Shown here: one piece after another, positions 1-9,371 of the stretch | Position numbering within the stretch: position 1 is the first letter of the stretch | How the letters are laid out: each line of letters opens with the position of its first letter | NCBI RefSeq assembly: GCF_026241335.1 | Contig: NZ_JAPHAV010000001.1 | Location: forward strand, 620,001-684,000 | Reading direction: 5' to 3' | Origin: Ochrobactrum chromiisoli | GTDB lineage: Bacteria > Pseudomonadota > Alphaproteobacteria > Rhizobiales > Rhizobiaceae | DNA length: 64,000 bases | Made by a program: the position numbers and the translations under genes | Notes under the pieces: model-generated | The model's database searches: none | Told to the model about the DNA's origin: nothing | The model's input: the letters and a program-made list of their open reading frames with translations, nothing else

Positions 1-71
1 GTTATTGACAGGATGACAGATTTTCACGGAAGGTCAAATTTTTTATCATCTGGTCAATTTATGACAAATCA

Positions 72-114
72 GCGCATCCCGAAAAGTGGGAGCCGGTTTT
101 CGGAAAAGATGCGC
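72..114. repeat. 43-bp dispersed palindromic repeat, copy 1
   Basis: Near-perfect palindrome: 7-bp outer arms (GCGCATC at 72-78 and GATGCGC at 108-114) and inner arms CCGAAAA (79-85) and TTTTCGG (97-103). The same 43-bp layout recurs at 29705-29747 and 44810-44852, and one half occurs at 57069-57084. All copies are intergenic. Such REP/RIME-like palindromes are common in Rhizobiales genomes. No function is visible; it may be a small non-autonomous element or an mRNA-end hairpin. Confidence 0.75.
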
Positions 115-142
115 GTCAGAAAAAATGCATACCAGAAATAGC

Positions 143-172
143 AAAGGCCCGGCTTTGGAAGCACGGGCCTTT
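143..172 (-). terminator. Hairpin downstream of the DMT permease gene
   Basis: Perfect 9-bp stem AAAGGCCCG (143-151) with CGGGCCTTT (164-172), 22 bp beyond the stop of the minus-strand permease gene. The T run on the minus strand is short, so termination efficiency is uncertain. Confidence 0.5.
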
Positions 173-193
173 GACATTGAACTCAAATGGAAA

Positions 194-1138
194 TCAGAGG
201 GGATCGGACTTGAGACCACTTGGTGCTGGTTCGGTGGTCGCTTCTGCTTCCTGAAACGCTTCTGCTTCTTTTGGCAGCGACGGACGCGCGCTTAATACCA
301 GTGCGCAGCCAGCGATGATCACGGCAGCGCCGGCAAACTGGATGATGGAAAGCTGTTCTTTAAGGAACACGGCACCAACCAGCACAGCAATGACTGTGAC
401 CGCAAATTCCACGCTGATGGCTTTTGTCGGGCCGACATTCCCGACCAGCCTGAAATAGAGCACATAGGTGAGCGCGCTCATCACGCAGGCAGAGATCAGC
501 AGAAAGACAACATCAATCAGCCCCGGCATGGCTGGCACAGGAATGACGAAGATCAGCGGCAGCGTGAGAATGCCGCCAAACACGAATGCGCCGATGGTGG
601 TTTCCCACGAGCCGGTGGTGGACAGGCGGCGGCTTGCATAATTGCTGCCAAATGCCGCCGAAAAGCACGAGAACATCACGGCAATGCAGCCCATGATGAA
701 TTCAGGCGTCACGGCCACAGCGGGAAAGCCAACCAGCAACACAATGCCGGTCACACCAAGCAACAGGCCGATCAGGCCGCGTGAGGTGATGCGCTCAAGC
801 CCCCACAACTGGCTGATGACCATTGAGAAAAGCGGAATTGATGCCACACAGATTGCAGCCATTGCCGTGCCGATCAGCGGTGTACCGTAGGAAAGGCCAA
901 TCAGCTGGCCCGCAACAGTTGTGGCGCCAACAATGGCAAACGGCTTCCAGCCAGCTTGAAAATCAAGGCTGCGCCCTGATAGCTTGGCAATGGCAAACAG
1001 TGTTCCCGCCGCAATGAAGGAGCGGAAAGCCACCGCACCCACCCAGCCGAAGGCTTCGACCACGCGCAGCACCACGAGGAACGAAAGCCCCCATGCGATG
1101 GCAAGAAAAATATAGGTTGCGGTATCTCTGGGTTTCAT
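194..1138 (-). CDS. EamA/DMT-family transporter
   Basis: A 314-residue integral membrane protein of the drug/metabolite transporter superfamily, with about ten hydrophobic segments arranged as two tandem EamA repeats (roughly residues 5-140 and 155-290). Such proteins export or import small metabolites across the inner membrane; the substrate cannot be read from sequence. The open frame continues upstream to 1378, but that extension would run into the coxG-like gene and lacks hydrophobic character. The start MKPRDT at 1138, directly before the first membrane segment, is therefore preferred. The C-terminus is a short polar tail rich in Glu and Ala. It is transcribed in the same direction as the upstream SRPBCC gene, about 100 bp away. 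Confidence 0.85.
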   Translation of the reverse strand: MKPRDTATYIFLAIAWGLSFLVVLRVVEAFGWVGAVAFRSFIAAGTLFAIAKLSGRSLDFQAGWKPFAIVGATTVAGQLIGLSYGTPLIGTAMAAICVASIPLFSMVISQLWGLERITSRGLIGLLLGVTGIVLLVGFPAVAVTPEFIMGCIAVMFSCFSAAFGSNYASRRLSTTGSWETTIGAFVFGGILTLPLIFVIPVPAMPGLIDVVFLLISACVMSALTYVLYFRLVGNVGPTKAISVEFAVTVIAVLVGAVFLKEQLSIIQFAGAAVIIAGCALVLSARPSLPKEAEAFQEAEATTEPAPSGLKSDPL

Positions 1139-1238
1139 GCCGATAGGCCTTAATGATGCTGTTGGATTATCGACTATCTGAGTTGGACGCAAAGCGAAAA
1201 CGCTTTCCCATCCATCCCCATACCATCTTGGAATGAAA

Positions 1239-1712
1239 TTATGCCGTTTTTGCAGCGGCATTATCGAGCGCTTTTTGAGCTGCCGCAGCACCGATATTGG
1301 CAAAGAAGCGATCCGCAATCTTGCGTGCGACCGAACCGAGAAGTTTCGATCCAAGCTGGGCGATCTTGCCACCGGCATCGCCGCGGATCACATAGCTCAG
1401 GATCGTGTCATCACCATCTTCTGTCAGGGTTACATCGGTGTCGCCATGGGCAAAGCCTGCAATCGAGCCTTCACCGCGCCCGGAAATCGTATAGGAGGCG
1501 GGTGGCTTCATGTTGGAGAGTTCGAGCATTCCATGGAAGCGGACCTTGATCACGCCGAGGCTGACTTTCAACGCTGCACGGATTTCTGTTTCAGAAATTC
1601 TTTCCAGATCTTCGCAGCCGGGAATGCTGTTTTTCAGCGTTTCAATATCATTGAGCGCATCCCAGACGGCCTGCCGGGGTGCGTTGATTCTCTCTTCTCC
1701 GACGAGGTCCAT
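1239..1712 (-). CDS. CoxG-type SRPBCC protein (CO dehydrogenase subunit G family)
   Basis: 157-residue SRPBCC/START-like protein. It opens with the typical N-terminal strand and helix containing the P-R-Q-A-V-W-D-A-L-N-D motif, then an SIPGCEDLE segment near residues 32-40. The family is named for CoxG, a membrane-recruitment factor for CO dehydrogenase. No cox or molybdenum hydroxylase genes lie nearby, so the specific role is unknown; many Rhizobiales carry such stand-alone members. The last third (GGKIAQLGSKLLGSVARKIAD) is the usual C-terminal amphipathic helix. The start at 1712 fits the canonical N-terminus of the family. Confidence 0.85.
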   Translation of the reverse strand: MDLVGEERINAPRQAVWDALNDIETLKNSIPGCEDLERISETEIRAALKVSLGVIKVRFHGMLELSNMKPPASYTISGRGEGSIAGFAHGDTDVTLTEDGDDTILSYVIRGDAGGKIAQLGSKLLGSVARKIADRFFANIGAAAAQKALDNAAAKTA

Positions 1713-1865
1713 GCTTTAAACTCGCTCCTATCAATCTATATTGATCAATATCCATATATGGAGCGGCATCAAAATGAAAAATTTCTGTAATTTAATTGGT
1801 GCAATCTTCTAATAAAATGCTTAATTATCCGCAATTAAATCGATTTGATTGACTGGAGTATCATC

Positions 1866-3515
1866 ATGGCAAGAGACGCGGCGAAGCTTGAAGCAACGGT
1901 CGCAAAGCTGAAAAAGCACTGGGCGGAAGCAGCACCAAAAGACATGCGTGCCGCATTCAAAGCTGATCCGGGCCGTTTTGAGCGTTATTCGCTGTCACTT
2001 GATGATCTGCTGTTTGACTGGTCGAAGGCCCGCGTCAATGACGAGACGGTTTCGCTTTTGACTGAACTGGCAAAAGCCGCCGATGTTGAAGGCCGCCGCG
2101 CTGCCATGTTTGCAGGCGAGCACATCAACAACACTGAAGATCGCGCTGTTCTGCATGTCGCCCTTCGCGACACAACCTCGAAAGAGGTATTGGTCGATGG
2201 CCACAACGTCCTGCCGGACGTGAAGAAAGTGCTCGACCGTATGGCTGCTTTCTCCGATGGCATCCGTTCCGGTTCTGTCACAGGTGCGACGGGCAAGAAG
2301 ATCACCGACATCGTCAATATCGGTATTGGTGGTTCCGATCTTGGGCCGGTTATGGCGACGATTGCGCTTTCACCCTACCATGACGGCCCGCGCGCCCATT
2401 ATGTTTCGAACATCGATGGTGCACACATTGCCGACACGCTCAATGTGCTTGATCCGGTAACGACACTGATCATCGTCGCCTCAAAAACCTTCACCACCAT
2501 TGAAACCATGACCAATGCGCAGACCGCGCGCAAATGGATTGCGGATGCGCTGGGCGAAGACGCTGTCGGCGCACATTTTGCAGCCGTCTCGACTGCCCTT
2601 GATAAGGTCGCCGCATTTGGCATTGGCGAAGAACGCGTCTTTGGTTTTTGGGACTGGGTTGGCGGTCGCTATTCGGTCTGGTCGGCGATTGGCCTGCCGG
2701 TGATGATCGCAATTGGCGCAGATAATTTCCGCAAATTCCTTGCAGGCGCGCATTCAATGGATGTGCATTTCCGCGATGCGCCGCTGGAAAAGAACCTGCC
2801 AATCTGGCTCGGTCTTATCGGTTACTGGCACCGCGCAATTTGCGGTTACTCCAGTCGTGCCGTCATTCCTTATGATCAGCGTCTGGCACGCGTTCCGGCC
2901 TATCTCCAGCAGCTCGATATGGAATCGAACGGCAAAAGCGTGACCGTTGACGGCAAGCCAGTTTCCGGCCCAACGGGTCCTGTTGTCTGGGGCGAGCCTG
3001 GCACCAATGGCCAGCACGCTTTCTTCCAGTTGCTGCATCAGGGTACAGACACCATTCCGCTCGAATTCATCGTTGCGGCAAAGGGCCATGAAAAGCATCT
3101 CGATCATCAGCATGAAATGCTGCTCGCCAATTGCCTTGCGCAGTCGGAAGCCTTGATGAAGGGGCGCACGCTCGATGAAGCGCGTGCACAGTTGAAGGCC
3201 AAGAATCTGCCGGACGCAGAAGTTGAGCGCATTGCACCGCATCGCGTGTTCTCGGGCAATCGTCCGTCGCTCACGCTTGTTCACGACAAGCTCGACCCGT
3301 TTGCATTGGGTCGCCTGATCGCCCTTTACGAGCATCGTGTGTTTGTTGAAGCGCAGATTTTCGGCATCAATGCCTTTGACCAGTGGGGCGTGGAACTTGG
3401 CAAAGAACTCGCAACCGAGCTTCTTCCTGTTGTTTCGGGTGCAGAATCCGCCGAAGGCAAAGACGCTTCGACCGTTGGTCTCGTTGCGCATTTGCATGCG
3501 CGCCGCAAAGCCTGA
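1866..3515 (+). CDS. pgi: Glucose-6-phosphate isomerase
   Basis: Interconverts glucose 6-phosphate and fructose 6-phosphate in the cytoplasm. The 549-residue length fits the long bacterial/eukaryotic-type PGI. Visible signatures are the sugar-phosphate-binding [23 protein letters not shown], the catalytic-Glu region [10 protein letters not shown], and the C-terminal signature [10 protein letters not shown]. An upstream in-frame codon at 1845 exists, but a GGAG Shine-Dalgarno at 1855-1858 sits 7 bases before ATG 1866, which decides the start. A hairpin terminator follows. Neighbours are not glycolytic, so it appears to be monocistronic. Confidence 0.97.
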   Translation: MARDAAKLEATVAKLKKHWAEAAPKDMRAAFKADPGRFERYSLSLDDLLFDWSKARVNDETVSLLTELAKAADVEGRRAAMFAGEHINNTEDRAVLHVALRDTTSKEVLVDGHNVLPDVKKVLDRMAAFSDGIRSGSVTGATGKKITDIVNIGIGGSDLGPVMATIALSPYHDGPRAHYVSNIDGAHIADTLNVLDPVTTLIIVASKTFTTIETMTNAQTARKWIADALGEDAVGAHFAAVSTALDKVAAFGIGEERVFGFWDWVGGRYSVWSAIGLPVMIAIGADNFRKFLAGAHSMDVHFRDAPLEKNLPIWLGLIGYWHRAICGYSSRAVIPYDQRLARVPAYLQQLDMESNGKSVTVDGKPVSGPTGPVVWGEPGTNGQHAFFQLLHQGTDTIPLEFIVAAKGHEKHLDHQHEMLLANCLAQSEALMKGRTLDEARAQLKAKNLPDAEVERIAPHRVFSGNRPSLTLVHDKLDPFALGRLIALYEHRVFVEAQIFGINAFDQWGVELGKELATELLPVVSGAESAEGKDASTVGLVAHLHARRKA

Positions 3516-3537
3516 TATTAAGGCAAATCAATAAGGC

Positions 3538-3563
3538 AAGCCGGGCGCTCTGCCCGGCTTTTT
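3538..3563 (+). terminator. Rho-independent terminator after pgi
   Basis: GC-rich stem AAGCCGGGC / GCCCGGCTT followed by a T run, ending 22 bp before the next gene. Confidence 0.85.
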
Positions 3564-3584
3564 GTGCTTTTAATGGGATGAGAG

Positions 3585-4646
3585 ATGAAGACCGAGATTA
3601 TCGAGTTTGCCGGCGACGTACCGGGTAACGCCATAGAACTGCGTGTGCTGCGTTTTGCAGGCAAAGACAGCGATGCGCCGACCGCCTATCTGCAATCCTC
3701 GCTGCATGGTGGCGAATTGCCGGGGCAAGCTGCTCTGCATTTTCTCGTGCCGATGCTGAAAAAAGCTGCTGAAGAAGGCCGTATTCTCGGCAATATCACG
3801 GTTATCCCACAGGCAAATCCGATTGGCTCAAACCAATGGCAGGCGCATCAGCATCTGGGCCGTTTCGAGTTTTTCTCTGCGGTCAATTTCAACCGCGCTT
3901 TCCCGCTGCTGCCGGATTTCGACACCAGTGAACTTTCCGGCCCGGATGCACCTGTTGCGCTTGCGCAGCGCCTGAAAGCAACGCTTTTGAAGTTGGCTCT
4001 CGAAAACGACATCGTGCTTGATCTTCATTGCGATGATGAAAGCGAAAGCTATGTGTATATCGCCAAGGAATTTGTGGAAGACATGAAGGATCTGGCCGTG
4101 GCACTCGGCTCGACAGCGATCCTCGCTTGGGACACGACCGCGGACGCAGCTTTCGAGGAAGCCTGCGCACATCCGGTTCTGCAATTGCCTGCGGATCAGC
4201 GCAATATGAAGCGCCGCGCCGTAACCACGGTTGAATTCCGTGGTTTGAGCGATGTCTATGCCGATATGGGCAAAGGTGACGCGGAAGGTCTTTACAGATT
4301 TCTCGTCCATCGCGGCGTGATTGTCGATGAAAGCGTCAAGCTTGATCTCGATTATAAGGGCCTCATTACGCCGCTTGAAAACGTTGAAATGCTGCGCGCA
4401 CCGGAAGGTGGCATGGTGCTTTATCACGTCGCTCCGGGCGATGTGGTGGAAGCGGGCGCCAAGCTCGTGACCGTTGTGACCAAGCCGGGTGAACCGGAAG
4501 GCGACATCACACTCACTGCGCCGCAGGCAGGCCGCATTCTCACCCGTCGCACCCTGCGTTATGTTCGTCGTGGGGATGATCTTCTCAAGCTGCTGGCTGA
4601 CAAACCATCGGCAGTGAAGAAACGCGCCGGTGCGTTAGAGGCATGA
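3585..4646 (+). CDS. Succinylglutamate desuccinylase/aspartoacylase-family zinc hydrolase
   Basis: 353-residue M14-type zinc carboxypeptidase-fold protein of the AstE/AspA family. Zinc ligands are visible in SLHGGELPGQ (the H-x-x-E motif, near residue 47) and VLDLHCDDESESYVY (the D-L-H motif, near residue 145). The last ~100 residues form a beta-rich, biotinyl/lipoyl-like hammerhead domain (GMVLYHVAPGDVVEAGAKLVTVV), common in this family. Likely deacylates an N-acyl amino acid or related amide, but the substrate is unknown because no arginine succinyltransferase genes are nearby. Its stop overlaps the start of the HAD gene by four bases (ATGA), implying translational coupling. Confidence 0.87.
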   Translation: MKTEIIEFAGDVPGNAIELRVLRFAGKDSDAPTAYLQSSLHGGELPGQAALHFLVPMLKKAAEEGRILGNITVIPQANPIGSNQWQAHQHLGRFEFFSAVNFNRAFPLLPDFDTSELSGPDAPVALAQRLKATLLKLALENDIVLDLHCDDESESYVYIAKEFVEDMKDLAVALGSTAILAWDTTADAAFEEACAHPVLQLPADQRNMKRRAVTTVEFRGLSDVYADMGKGDAEGLYRFLVHRGVIVDESVKLDLDYKGLITPLENVEMLRAPEGGMVLYHVAPGDVVEAGAKLVTVVTKPGEPEGDITLTAPQAGRILTRRTLRYVRRGDDLLKLLADKPSAVKKRAGALEA

Positions 4647-5371
4647 GTGCACCCCTTTCCTCCGAAAAGTTGAAATCAATCCGTGCCATCCTGTTCGATA
4701 AGGATGGCACGCTGATCGATTTCGACCGCACATGGTTTACCGTGTCGTGGAACCTTGCGCAGCGCACCGCCAATGGTGACGAGCATCGTGCGCGCTCGCT
4801 GCTTGATGCGGGTGGCTATGATTGGGAAGCATCGCGTTTTCGCGCCAATTCGGTGATTGCTGCCGGAACGGTCGAAGACATCGTGCAGCTCTGGCACCCG
4901 GAGATTGACGAAGCGGGTTTCAAAGCGAAGATCGACGAGTTTGACTCTTATACGGTCGCTGAAGGTGCGCGTTCTGCGGTGGGAATTGAGGGCTTGCAAG
5001 AGACACTCGAAGCACTTCGCGAGATGGGCTTTATCCTTGGCATTGCCACCAATGATTCCGAAGCAGGAGCACATGCGACCGCGAAGGCGCTGGGCATCGA
5101 CCATTTGTTTGATGTGGTGATCGGCTATGATACGGCCGCACGCCCAAAACCTTATGCCGACCCATTGCTGTATTTTGCTGAGAAAACCGGCCTTGAACCG
5201 GGTGCAGTCGCCATGGTTGGCGATAATCTGCATGACCTTGAAACAGCGCACGCTGCAAAAGCCGGACTTGCTGTCGGTGTTCTGTCTGGCAACAGCCCAC
5301 GCGAAGCGCTTGAGCCTCATGCTGATGTGGTGCTCGAATCTATTGCTGGCTTGCCTGGTTTGTTCAGATAA
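4643..5371 (+). CDS. HAD-superfamily phosphatase (phosphoglycolate phosphatase-like)
   Basis: 242 residues with all four HAD motifs. Motif I is LFDKDGTLIDF (nucleophile Asp19, acid/base Asp21), motif II the Thr of IATNDSE, motif III the Lys in RPKPYADP, and motif IV MVGDNLHDLETA. A small helical cap lies between motifs I and II, typical of the phosphoglycolate phosphatase/PGMB-like group. Coupled by an ATGA overlap to the preceding aspartoacylase-like gene, so both may act in one salvage or repair step. The substrate is not predictable. Confidence 0.88.
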   Translation: MSAPLSSEKLKSIRAILFDKDGTLIDFDRTWFTVSWNLAQRTANGDEHRARSLLDAGGYDWEASRFRANSVIAAGTVEDIVQLWHPEIDEAGFKAKIDEFDSYTVAEGARSAVGIEGLQETLEALREMGFILGIATNDSEAGAHATAKALGIDHLFDVVIGYDTAARPKPYADPLLYFAEKTGLEPGAVAMVGDNLHDLETAHAAKAGLAVGVLSGNSPREALEPHADVVLESIAGLPGLFR

Positions 5372-5375
5372 AACG

Positions 5376-5408
5376 AAGCGGCCCTCATAAAGTTGAGGGC
5401 CGCTTTTA
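5376..5408. terminator. Bidirectional terminator between HAD and acyl-CoA ligase genes
   Basis: Perfect 11-bp stem AAGCGGCCCTC / GAGGGCCGCTT with a short loop. A-rich and T-rich flanks on both sides suit termination of both convergent transcripts. Confidence 0.85.
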
Positions 5409-5410
5409 TT

Positions 5411-7138
5411 TTAGTCTCTCAATTCGCGGCGCAAAATCTTGCCGACATTGGTTTTCGGCAAGGCATCCCGAAACTCCACTTCGCGCGGGCGCTTGTAATT
5501 GGTCAGACGCTGGGCGCAGAACGATTTGACATCCTCTTCCGTGAGGGTCGGGTCACGGCGCACCACATAGAGTTTCACCACTTCACCAGAGTGCTCATTG
5601 GGAATGCCCACGGCAGCTGATTCCACGATGCCCGGATGTTCTGCGGCCACTTCCTCAATTTCATTCGGATAGACGTTGAAGCCCGAAACAAGGATCATGT
5701 CCTTCTTGCGATCAACAATCTTGGTGAAGCCGTTTTCATCCATGAAGCCCATGTCGCCGGTGCGGAAAAAGCCGTCAGTCATGATGGCGCGCTCCGTTTC
5801 ATCCGGGCGGTTCCAATAGCCAAGCATAACCTGCGGGCCGCGCACGCAAATCTCGCCCACTTCACCCAGTGGCAGATCCTTGCCGTCATCGTCTCGAATA
5901 GCAATGTCGGTTGAAGGCATGGGGAGCCCGATTGTGCCACTGAATTCGGTCGCATCCAGTGCATTGGCTGAAGCAACTGGAGATGTTTCCGAAAGCCCGT
6001 AGCCTTCGGTGATGTGGCAGTCCGTCATTTCCTGCCAGCGTTCGGCAATTGGACGCTGCACTGCCATGCCCCCGCCGAGTGTCAAAACCAGTGGCTTGAA
6101 GTTCAGCGCTTTGAAATCTTCGTTGTTCATCAAGGCGTTGAATAACGTGTTGAGGCCCGGAAAGATGTGGAATGGATATTTTTGCAATTCCTTGACGAAA
6201 GCTGGAATATCGCGTGGATTCGGAATGAGAATATTGCGCGCGCCAAGCTTGATGCCGATCATCGCATTCACAGTCAGTGCAAAAATATGATAGAGTGGCA
6301 GAGCACAGACGAAGTTGAGTTCTTTCGGTTTGCCCTTTTTCAAAAATGCCACTTCCATCCAGAGCCGCATTTGTTCCACATTGGCCAGAATATTGGCATG
6401 GCTCAACATCGCGCCTTTGGAAACACCCGTGGTGCCGCCGGTATATTGCAGAAAGGCAATGTCAGATTTGTCGACTGGAACCGGATTGAAAGACTTTGAC
6501 CTTCCTTGCTTCAACGCATCTTTGAAGCGCACATGATCGGGAATGTTCCATTCCGGCACCAGTTTTTTCACCTTGCGCACCACCAGGTTGATGATGTGGC
6601 CTTTCAGGCCGTGCATGTCACCCATAGAGGCAACAACGATGTTTGGAACATGGATGGAAGCCAGTGATTTCTGCACGGTGGTGGCAAAATTTTCGAGCAC
6701 GATCAGGGCCTGCGCGCCTGAATCATTCAATTGGTGCTGAAGCTCGCGCGGTGTGTAGAGCGGGTTTACGTTGACGACGACGAAGCCAGCCCGCAGGATT
6801 GCGGCAATTGCCACAGGATATTGCAGGATATTGGGCATCATCACCGCAACGCGGTCGCCCTTGACCAATCCGCGTGATTGCAGCCAAGCTGCGAGCGCGC
6901 GCGAATTCTCGTCCAGTTCCTTATAGGAAAGGTCCTTGCCCATGCAGGTGAAGGCTGGCTTGCCTGCGAATTGGCGGCATGCATTGGCAATCATGTCGCC
7001 AATGCATGTGGTCTTGCTCATGTCGATCTCGTGTGGAACGCTTTTTGGATAGGATTTCAGCCAAATCTTATCCGCTGCCGAAACAGCTGCGGTAGCCTTT
7101 TTCGACGTGGGTTTTGTTTCTGCTGCTTTTTTTGCCAT
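5411..7138 (-). CDS. fadD: Long-chain fatty-acid--CoA ligase
   Basis: 575-residue ANL-superfamily adenylate-forming enzyme that activates fatty acids to acyl-CoA for beta-oxidation or lipid recycling. Motifs: the P-loop YTGGTTGVSKGAM (about residue 233), GYGLSETSP, TGDMGFMDENG and the C-terminal DRKKDMI plus PKTNVGKILRRELRD lysine. The N-terminus is extended by a Lys/Ala-rich stretch. Start chosen at 7138 (MAKKAAET), because a strong purine tract (GGGGAGAAGG on the minus strand) precedes it; the frame extends to 7165 without a ribosome site. The next gene upstream is the TetR regulator, separated by 232 bp. Confidence 0.92.
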   Translation of the reverse strand: MAKKAAETKPTSKKATAAVSAADKIWLKSYPKSVPHEIDMSKTTCIGDMIANACRQFAGKPAFTCMGKDLSYKELDENSRALAAWLQSRGLVKGDRVAVMMPNILQYPVAIAAILRAGFVVVNVNPLYTPRELQHQLNDSGAQALIVLENFATTVQKSLASIHVPNIVVASMGDMHGLKGHIINLVVRKVKKLVPEWNIPDHVRFKDALKQGRSKSFNPVPVDKSDIAFLQYTGGTTGVSKGAMLSHANILANVEQMRLWMEVAFLKKGKPKELNFVCALPLYHIFALTVNAMIGIKLGARNILIPNPRDIPAFVKELQKYPFHIFPGLNTLFNALMNNEDFKALNFKPLVLTLGGGMAVQRPIAERWQEMTDCHITEGYGLSETSPVASANALDATEFSGTIGLPMPSTDIAIRDDDGKDLPLGEVGEICVRGPQVMLGYWNRPDETERAIMTDGFFRTGDMGFMDENGFTKIVDRKKDMILVSGFNVYPNEIEEVAAEHPGIVESAAVGIPNEHSGEVVKLYVVRRDPTLTEEDVKSFCAQRLTNYKRPREVEFRDALPKTNVGKILRRELRD

Positions 7139-7370
7139 GCCTTCTCCCCGGATTGCTCCGTCCACTGTTTGAGCAGCAAGCCCGCCACCCTTTTCCCAAT
7201 ACGACCCGTCCCGACAATGCAGGTCAGGTGCTCCTCAGTCATGAATGTGGTCGAGTTTCGTCCTGACCGCAAGAGTTACATTGACGTAAGCGTAAATTAA
7301 AAGGGGATGAGCTGTCTCTCCCAATTTTTTAGAGTGGCAGCGGACTCCGAAAAAATACGTGTTTTAGCGG

Positions 7371-8000
7371 TCAGAAAGAGCCGGGTTCGTCGATACGCAT
7401 GGAGCGTATCATTGTTTTGATGGTTTTACCGCCGGACTGAACCAGATCAAAGCTGCGTTCGCTTCGCATCCACTCGTTGAGAAGACCACTCAATACCGCA
7501 AGCAGGATTTGAGCCGCCGATATTGAAGTCCATTCCTTTGAGAGTTCTCCACGGCGTTCCGAAATGTCGAGCAATCCGGTGAACAACGATAACATAGTGG
7601 CGCGGGCTTCTTTCAGACGATCGACCACAGGGGCAATTTCTCCGACATATTCGCAGCGCTGATGAATGATGGTGAAAACATTCTGCTGCTGCTCATTGGT
7701 CGCGAAAAGTTCTAACGCCGTTAAGATCGATTGTTCGAGGACATGCATTGGATTGGGATGATCACAGGCCGCAGCCTGTATCATGATCTCTTCATGCGGA
7801 AAGCAGGTGCGATTAATAATCGCTTGAAAAATGTCCAGTTTGTCGTGAAAATGAAAATAGATTGCGCCGCGCGTAACACCCGCTTGGCTGGCAATTTGTG
7901 ACAGTGTTGATTGAGTGAGTCCGCGTTCGAGGAAGACGTGTTCTGCGGCGGCCAAAATGGCCTCCCGTGTTTCAGCAGCTTCAGCTTTTGTTCTGCGCAT
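7371..8000 (-). CDS. bepR: TetR-family repressor of the divergent RND pump (BepR/AcrR-like)
   Basis: 209 residues. The N-terminal TetR helix-turn-helix is clear (TREAILAAAEHVFLERGLTQSTLSQIASQAGVTRGAIYFHF, given here in parts: TREAILAAAEHVFLERG, then TLSQIASQAGVTRGAIYFHF), followed by a variable ligand-binding domain like AcrR/TtgR. It is divergent from an adaptor/RND pump operon with a 177-bp intergenic region holding a candidate operator, the usual layout for a local drug-responsive repressor. In Brucella the regulator in this position is BepR, which represses bepDE; the symbol is assigned by this similarity and context. Confidence 0.75.
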   Translation of the reverse strand: MRRTKAEAAETREAILAAAEHVFLERGLTQSTLSQIASQAGVTRGAIYFHFHDKLDIFQAIINRTCFPHEEIMIQAAACDHPNPMHVLEQSILTALELFATNEQQQNVFTIIHQRCEYVGEIAPVVDRLKEARATMLSLFTGLLDISERRGELSKEWTSISAAQILLAVLSGLLNEWMRSERSFDLVQSGGKTIKTMIRSMRIDEPGSF

Positions 8001-8118
8001 TCAATCTTCTCTCGACAAAGCAGATGCCTAAAATATGCGTTTCCCCCTTCACGACCAGGGTAACTCATTCGTGATATGTAATATTAAGTGATTGACTATA
8101 ACACGGTAATTCGTGTTT

Positions 8119-8136
8119 ACAAACACCGGTGTATGT
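8119..8136. promoter_or_regulatory. Candidate BepR/TetR operator
   Basis: Inverted repeat ACAAACACC-GGTGTATGT: 18 bp with a perfect 10-bp core (ACACCGGTGT, 8123-8132) and one mismatched pair. It lies 42 bp before the adaptor ATG, in the shared regulatory region of the divergent genes. A TTGACT hexamer at 8092-8097 could be the -35 of the pump promoter, which would put the operator over or just after the -10. Confidence 0.5.
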
Positions 8137-8177
8137 TTATTTGGCCGCACCGTGCGACATCAAGGGCAGCTCCCATT

Positions 8178-9371
8178 ATGACCATCAAACGTTCCATTCG
8201 GATTTTTGCGGCAGGTGTCGCATTTTTTATTCTTGCAGGGCAGACGGCCTTTGCGCAGGCGCCGGGAGGCGCAATGCCACCGCCACCTCCTGTTACAGTC
8301 ACGGAAATCAAGGCTGAAAATGTAACCGTGCCTTATGAATATGCGGCACGTGTGAGCGCATATCGTGATGTGCAGGTGCGTGCCCGCGTTGGCGGCATTC
8401 TTCTGCATCGTAACTTTGTTGAAGGTACGGAAGTCAAAGCTGGCGATCTGCTGTTTGAGATTGATCCGGCACCTTATGAAGCAGAAGTGGCACGCGCGCA
8501 GGCGCAGGTCGCGCAGGCAGAAGCAACCTATCAGCAGTCAATCCGCGATGCAGAACGTGCTGAACAGCTGGTTCAGCAGAAGGTGCAAAGCACAGCCGTT
8601 CGCGACAACGCGCTGGCAACGCGCGATCTGAACAAGGCAGCCGTTGCTGCTGCAAAGGCCCAACTGCGCACAGCAGAACTCAACCTGAGCTACACCAAGG
8701 TTACAGCGCCGATCAGCGGTATTACGAGCCTTGAGCAGGTTTCTGAAGGCAGCCTGATTGGTACAGACGCTTCTTCAAGCCTTCTGACTTCGATCACGCA
8801 GATCAATCCGGTCTATGTCAATTTCTCGTTTACGGACACGGAAGCGGCGGAAATCCGCAAGCTGCGTGAGGCACGCGGCGCCACCGGTCAGGATGCTGAT
8901 CGTCTGCGAATCAAAATCCTTTTTGGCGACGGTCAGGCTTATGATCACGAAGGCACGATCGACTTCACGTCTTCGTCGCTCGATACCGAAACCGGAACAC
9001 TGGGTGCCCGTGCCGTTGTTGAAAACCCGGACCAGCGCCTGATTCCGGGCCAGTTTGTCCGCGCTTCCATTCTGGGCGTAACCATTGACGACGCAATTCT
9101 GGTTCCCAAGGCGGCCCTGATGCAGAGCCCACAGGGGCAGTTCGTCTATGTGGTCAATAAGGACGATGTTGCGGAAGTTCGCCCGATCAAGGTCGGTCGT
9201 GAACTTACAGATTCCTGGCTGGTGAGCGATGGTCTCCAACCGGGTGACCGCATCATTACCGAAGGTGTGATCAAGGCTGCTCCCGGCAAGAAAGTTCAGC
9301 CTGTAGCGCCGAAAGCTGAAGGCGAAGCCGGAACGGCGGGCGATAAAGAACAGGCGGCGGGCAAACAATGA
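8178..9371 (+). CDS. bepD: RND efflux periplasmic adaptor (BepD/AcrA-like)
   Basis: 397-residue membrane-fusion protein. It has an N-terminal signal peptide ([17 protein letters not shown]), a split lipoyl domain, a long alpha-helical hairpin (about residues 100-170, Ala/Gln/Glu-rich), a beta-barrel and a membrane-proximal domain. It would bridge the inner-membrane RND pump and a TolC-like outer-membrane channel; no channel gene lies in this window. ATG 8178 is chosen over the upstream frame start at 8088 because it directly precedes the signal peptide and has an AAGGG upstream. It overlaps the pump gene by four bases (ATGA). Confidence 0.85.
   Translation: MTIKRSIRIFAAGVAFFILAGQTAFAQAPGGAMPPPPPVTVTEIKAENVTVPYEYAARVSAYRDVQVRARVGGILLHRNFVEGTEVKAGDLLFEIDPAPYEAEVARAQAQVAQAEATYQQSIRDAERAEQLVQQKVQSTAVRDNALATRDLNKAAVAAAKAQLRTAELNLSYTKVTAPISGITSLEQVSEGSLIGTDASSSLLTSITQINPVYVNFSFTDTEAAEIRKLREARGATGQDADRLRIKILFGDGQAYDHEGTIDFTSSSLDTETGTLGARAVVENPDQRLIPGQFVRASILGVTIDDAILVPKAALMQSPQGQFVYVVNKDDVAEVRPIKVGRELTDSWLVSDGLQPGDRIITEGVIKAAPGKKVQPVAPKAEGEAGTAGDKEQAAGKQ

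Noticed and set aside
3828-4427. Long antisense frame within the aspartoacylase-like gene (also similar ones in pgi, bepE, argD, argF and pyrD)
   Set aside because: These follow from codon bias of the real genes on the other strand; the translations are His/Arg/Cys-rich and resemble no family.
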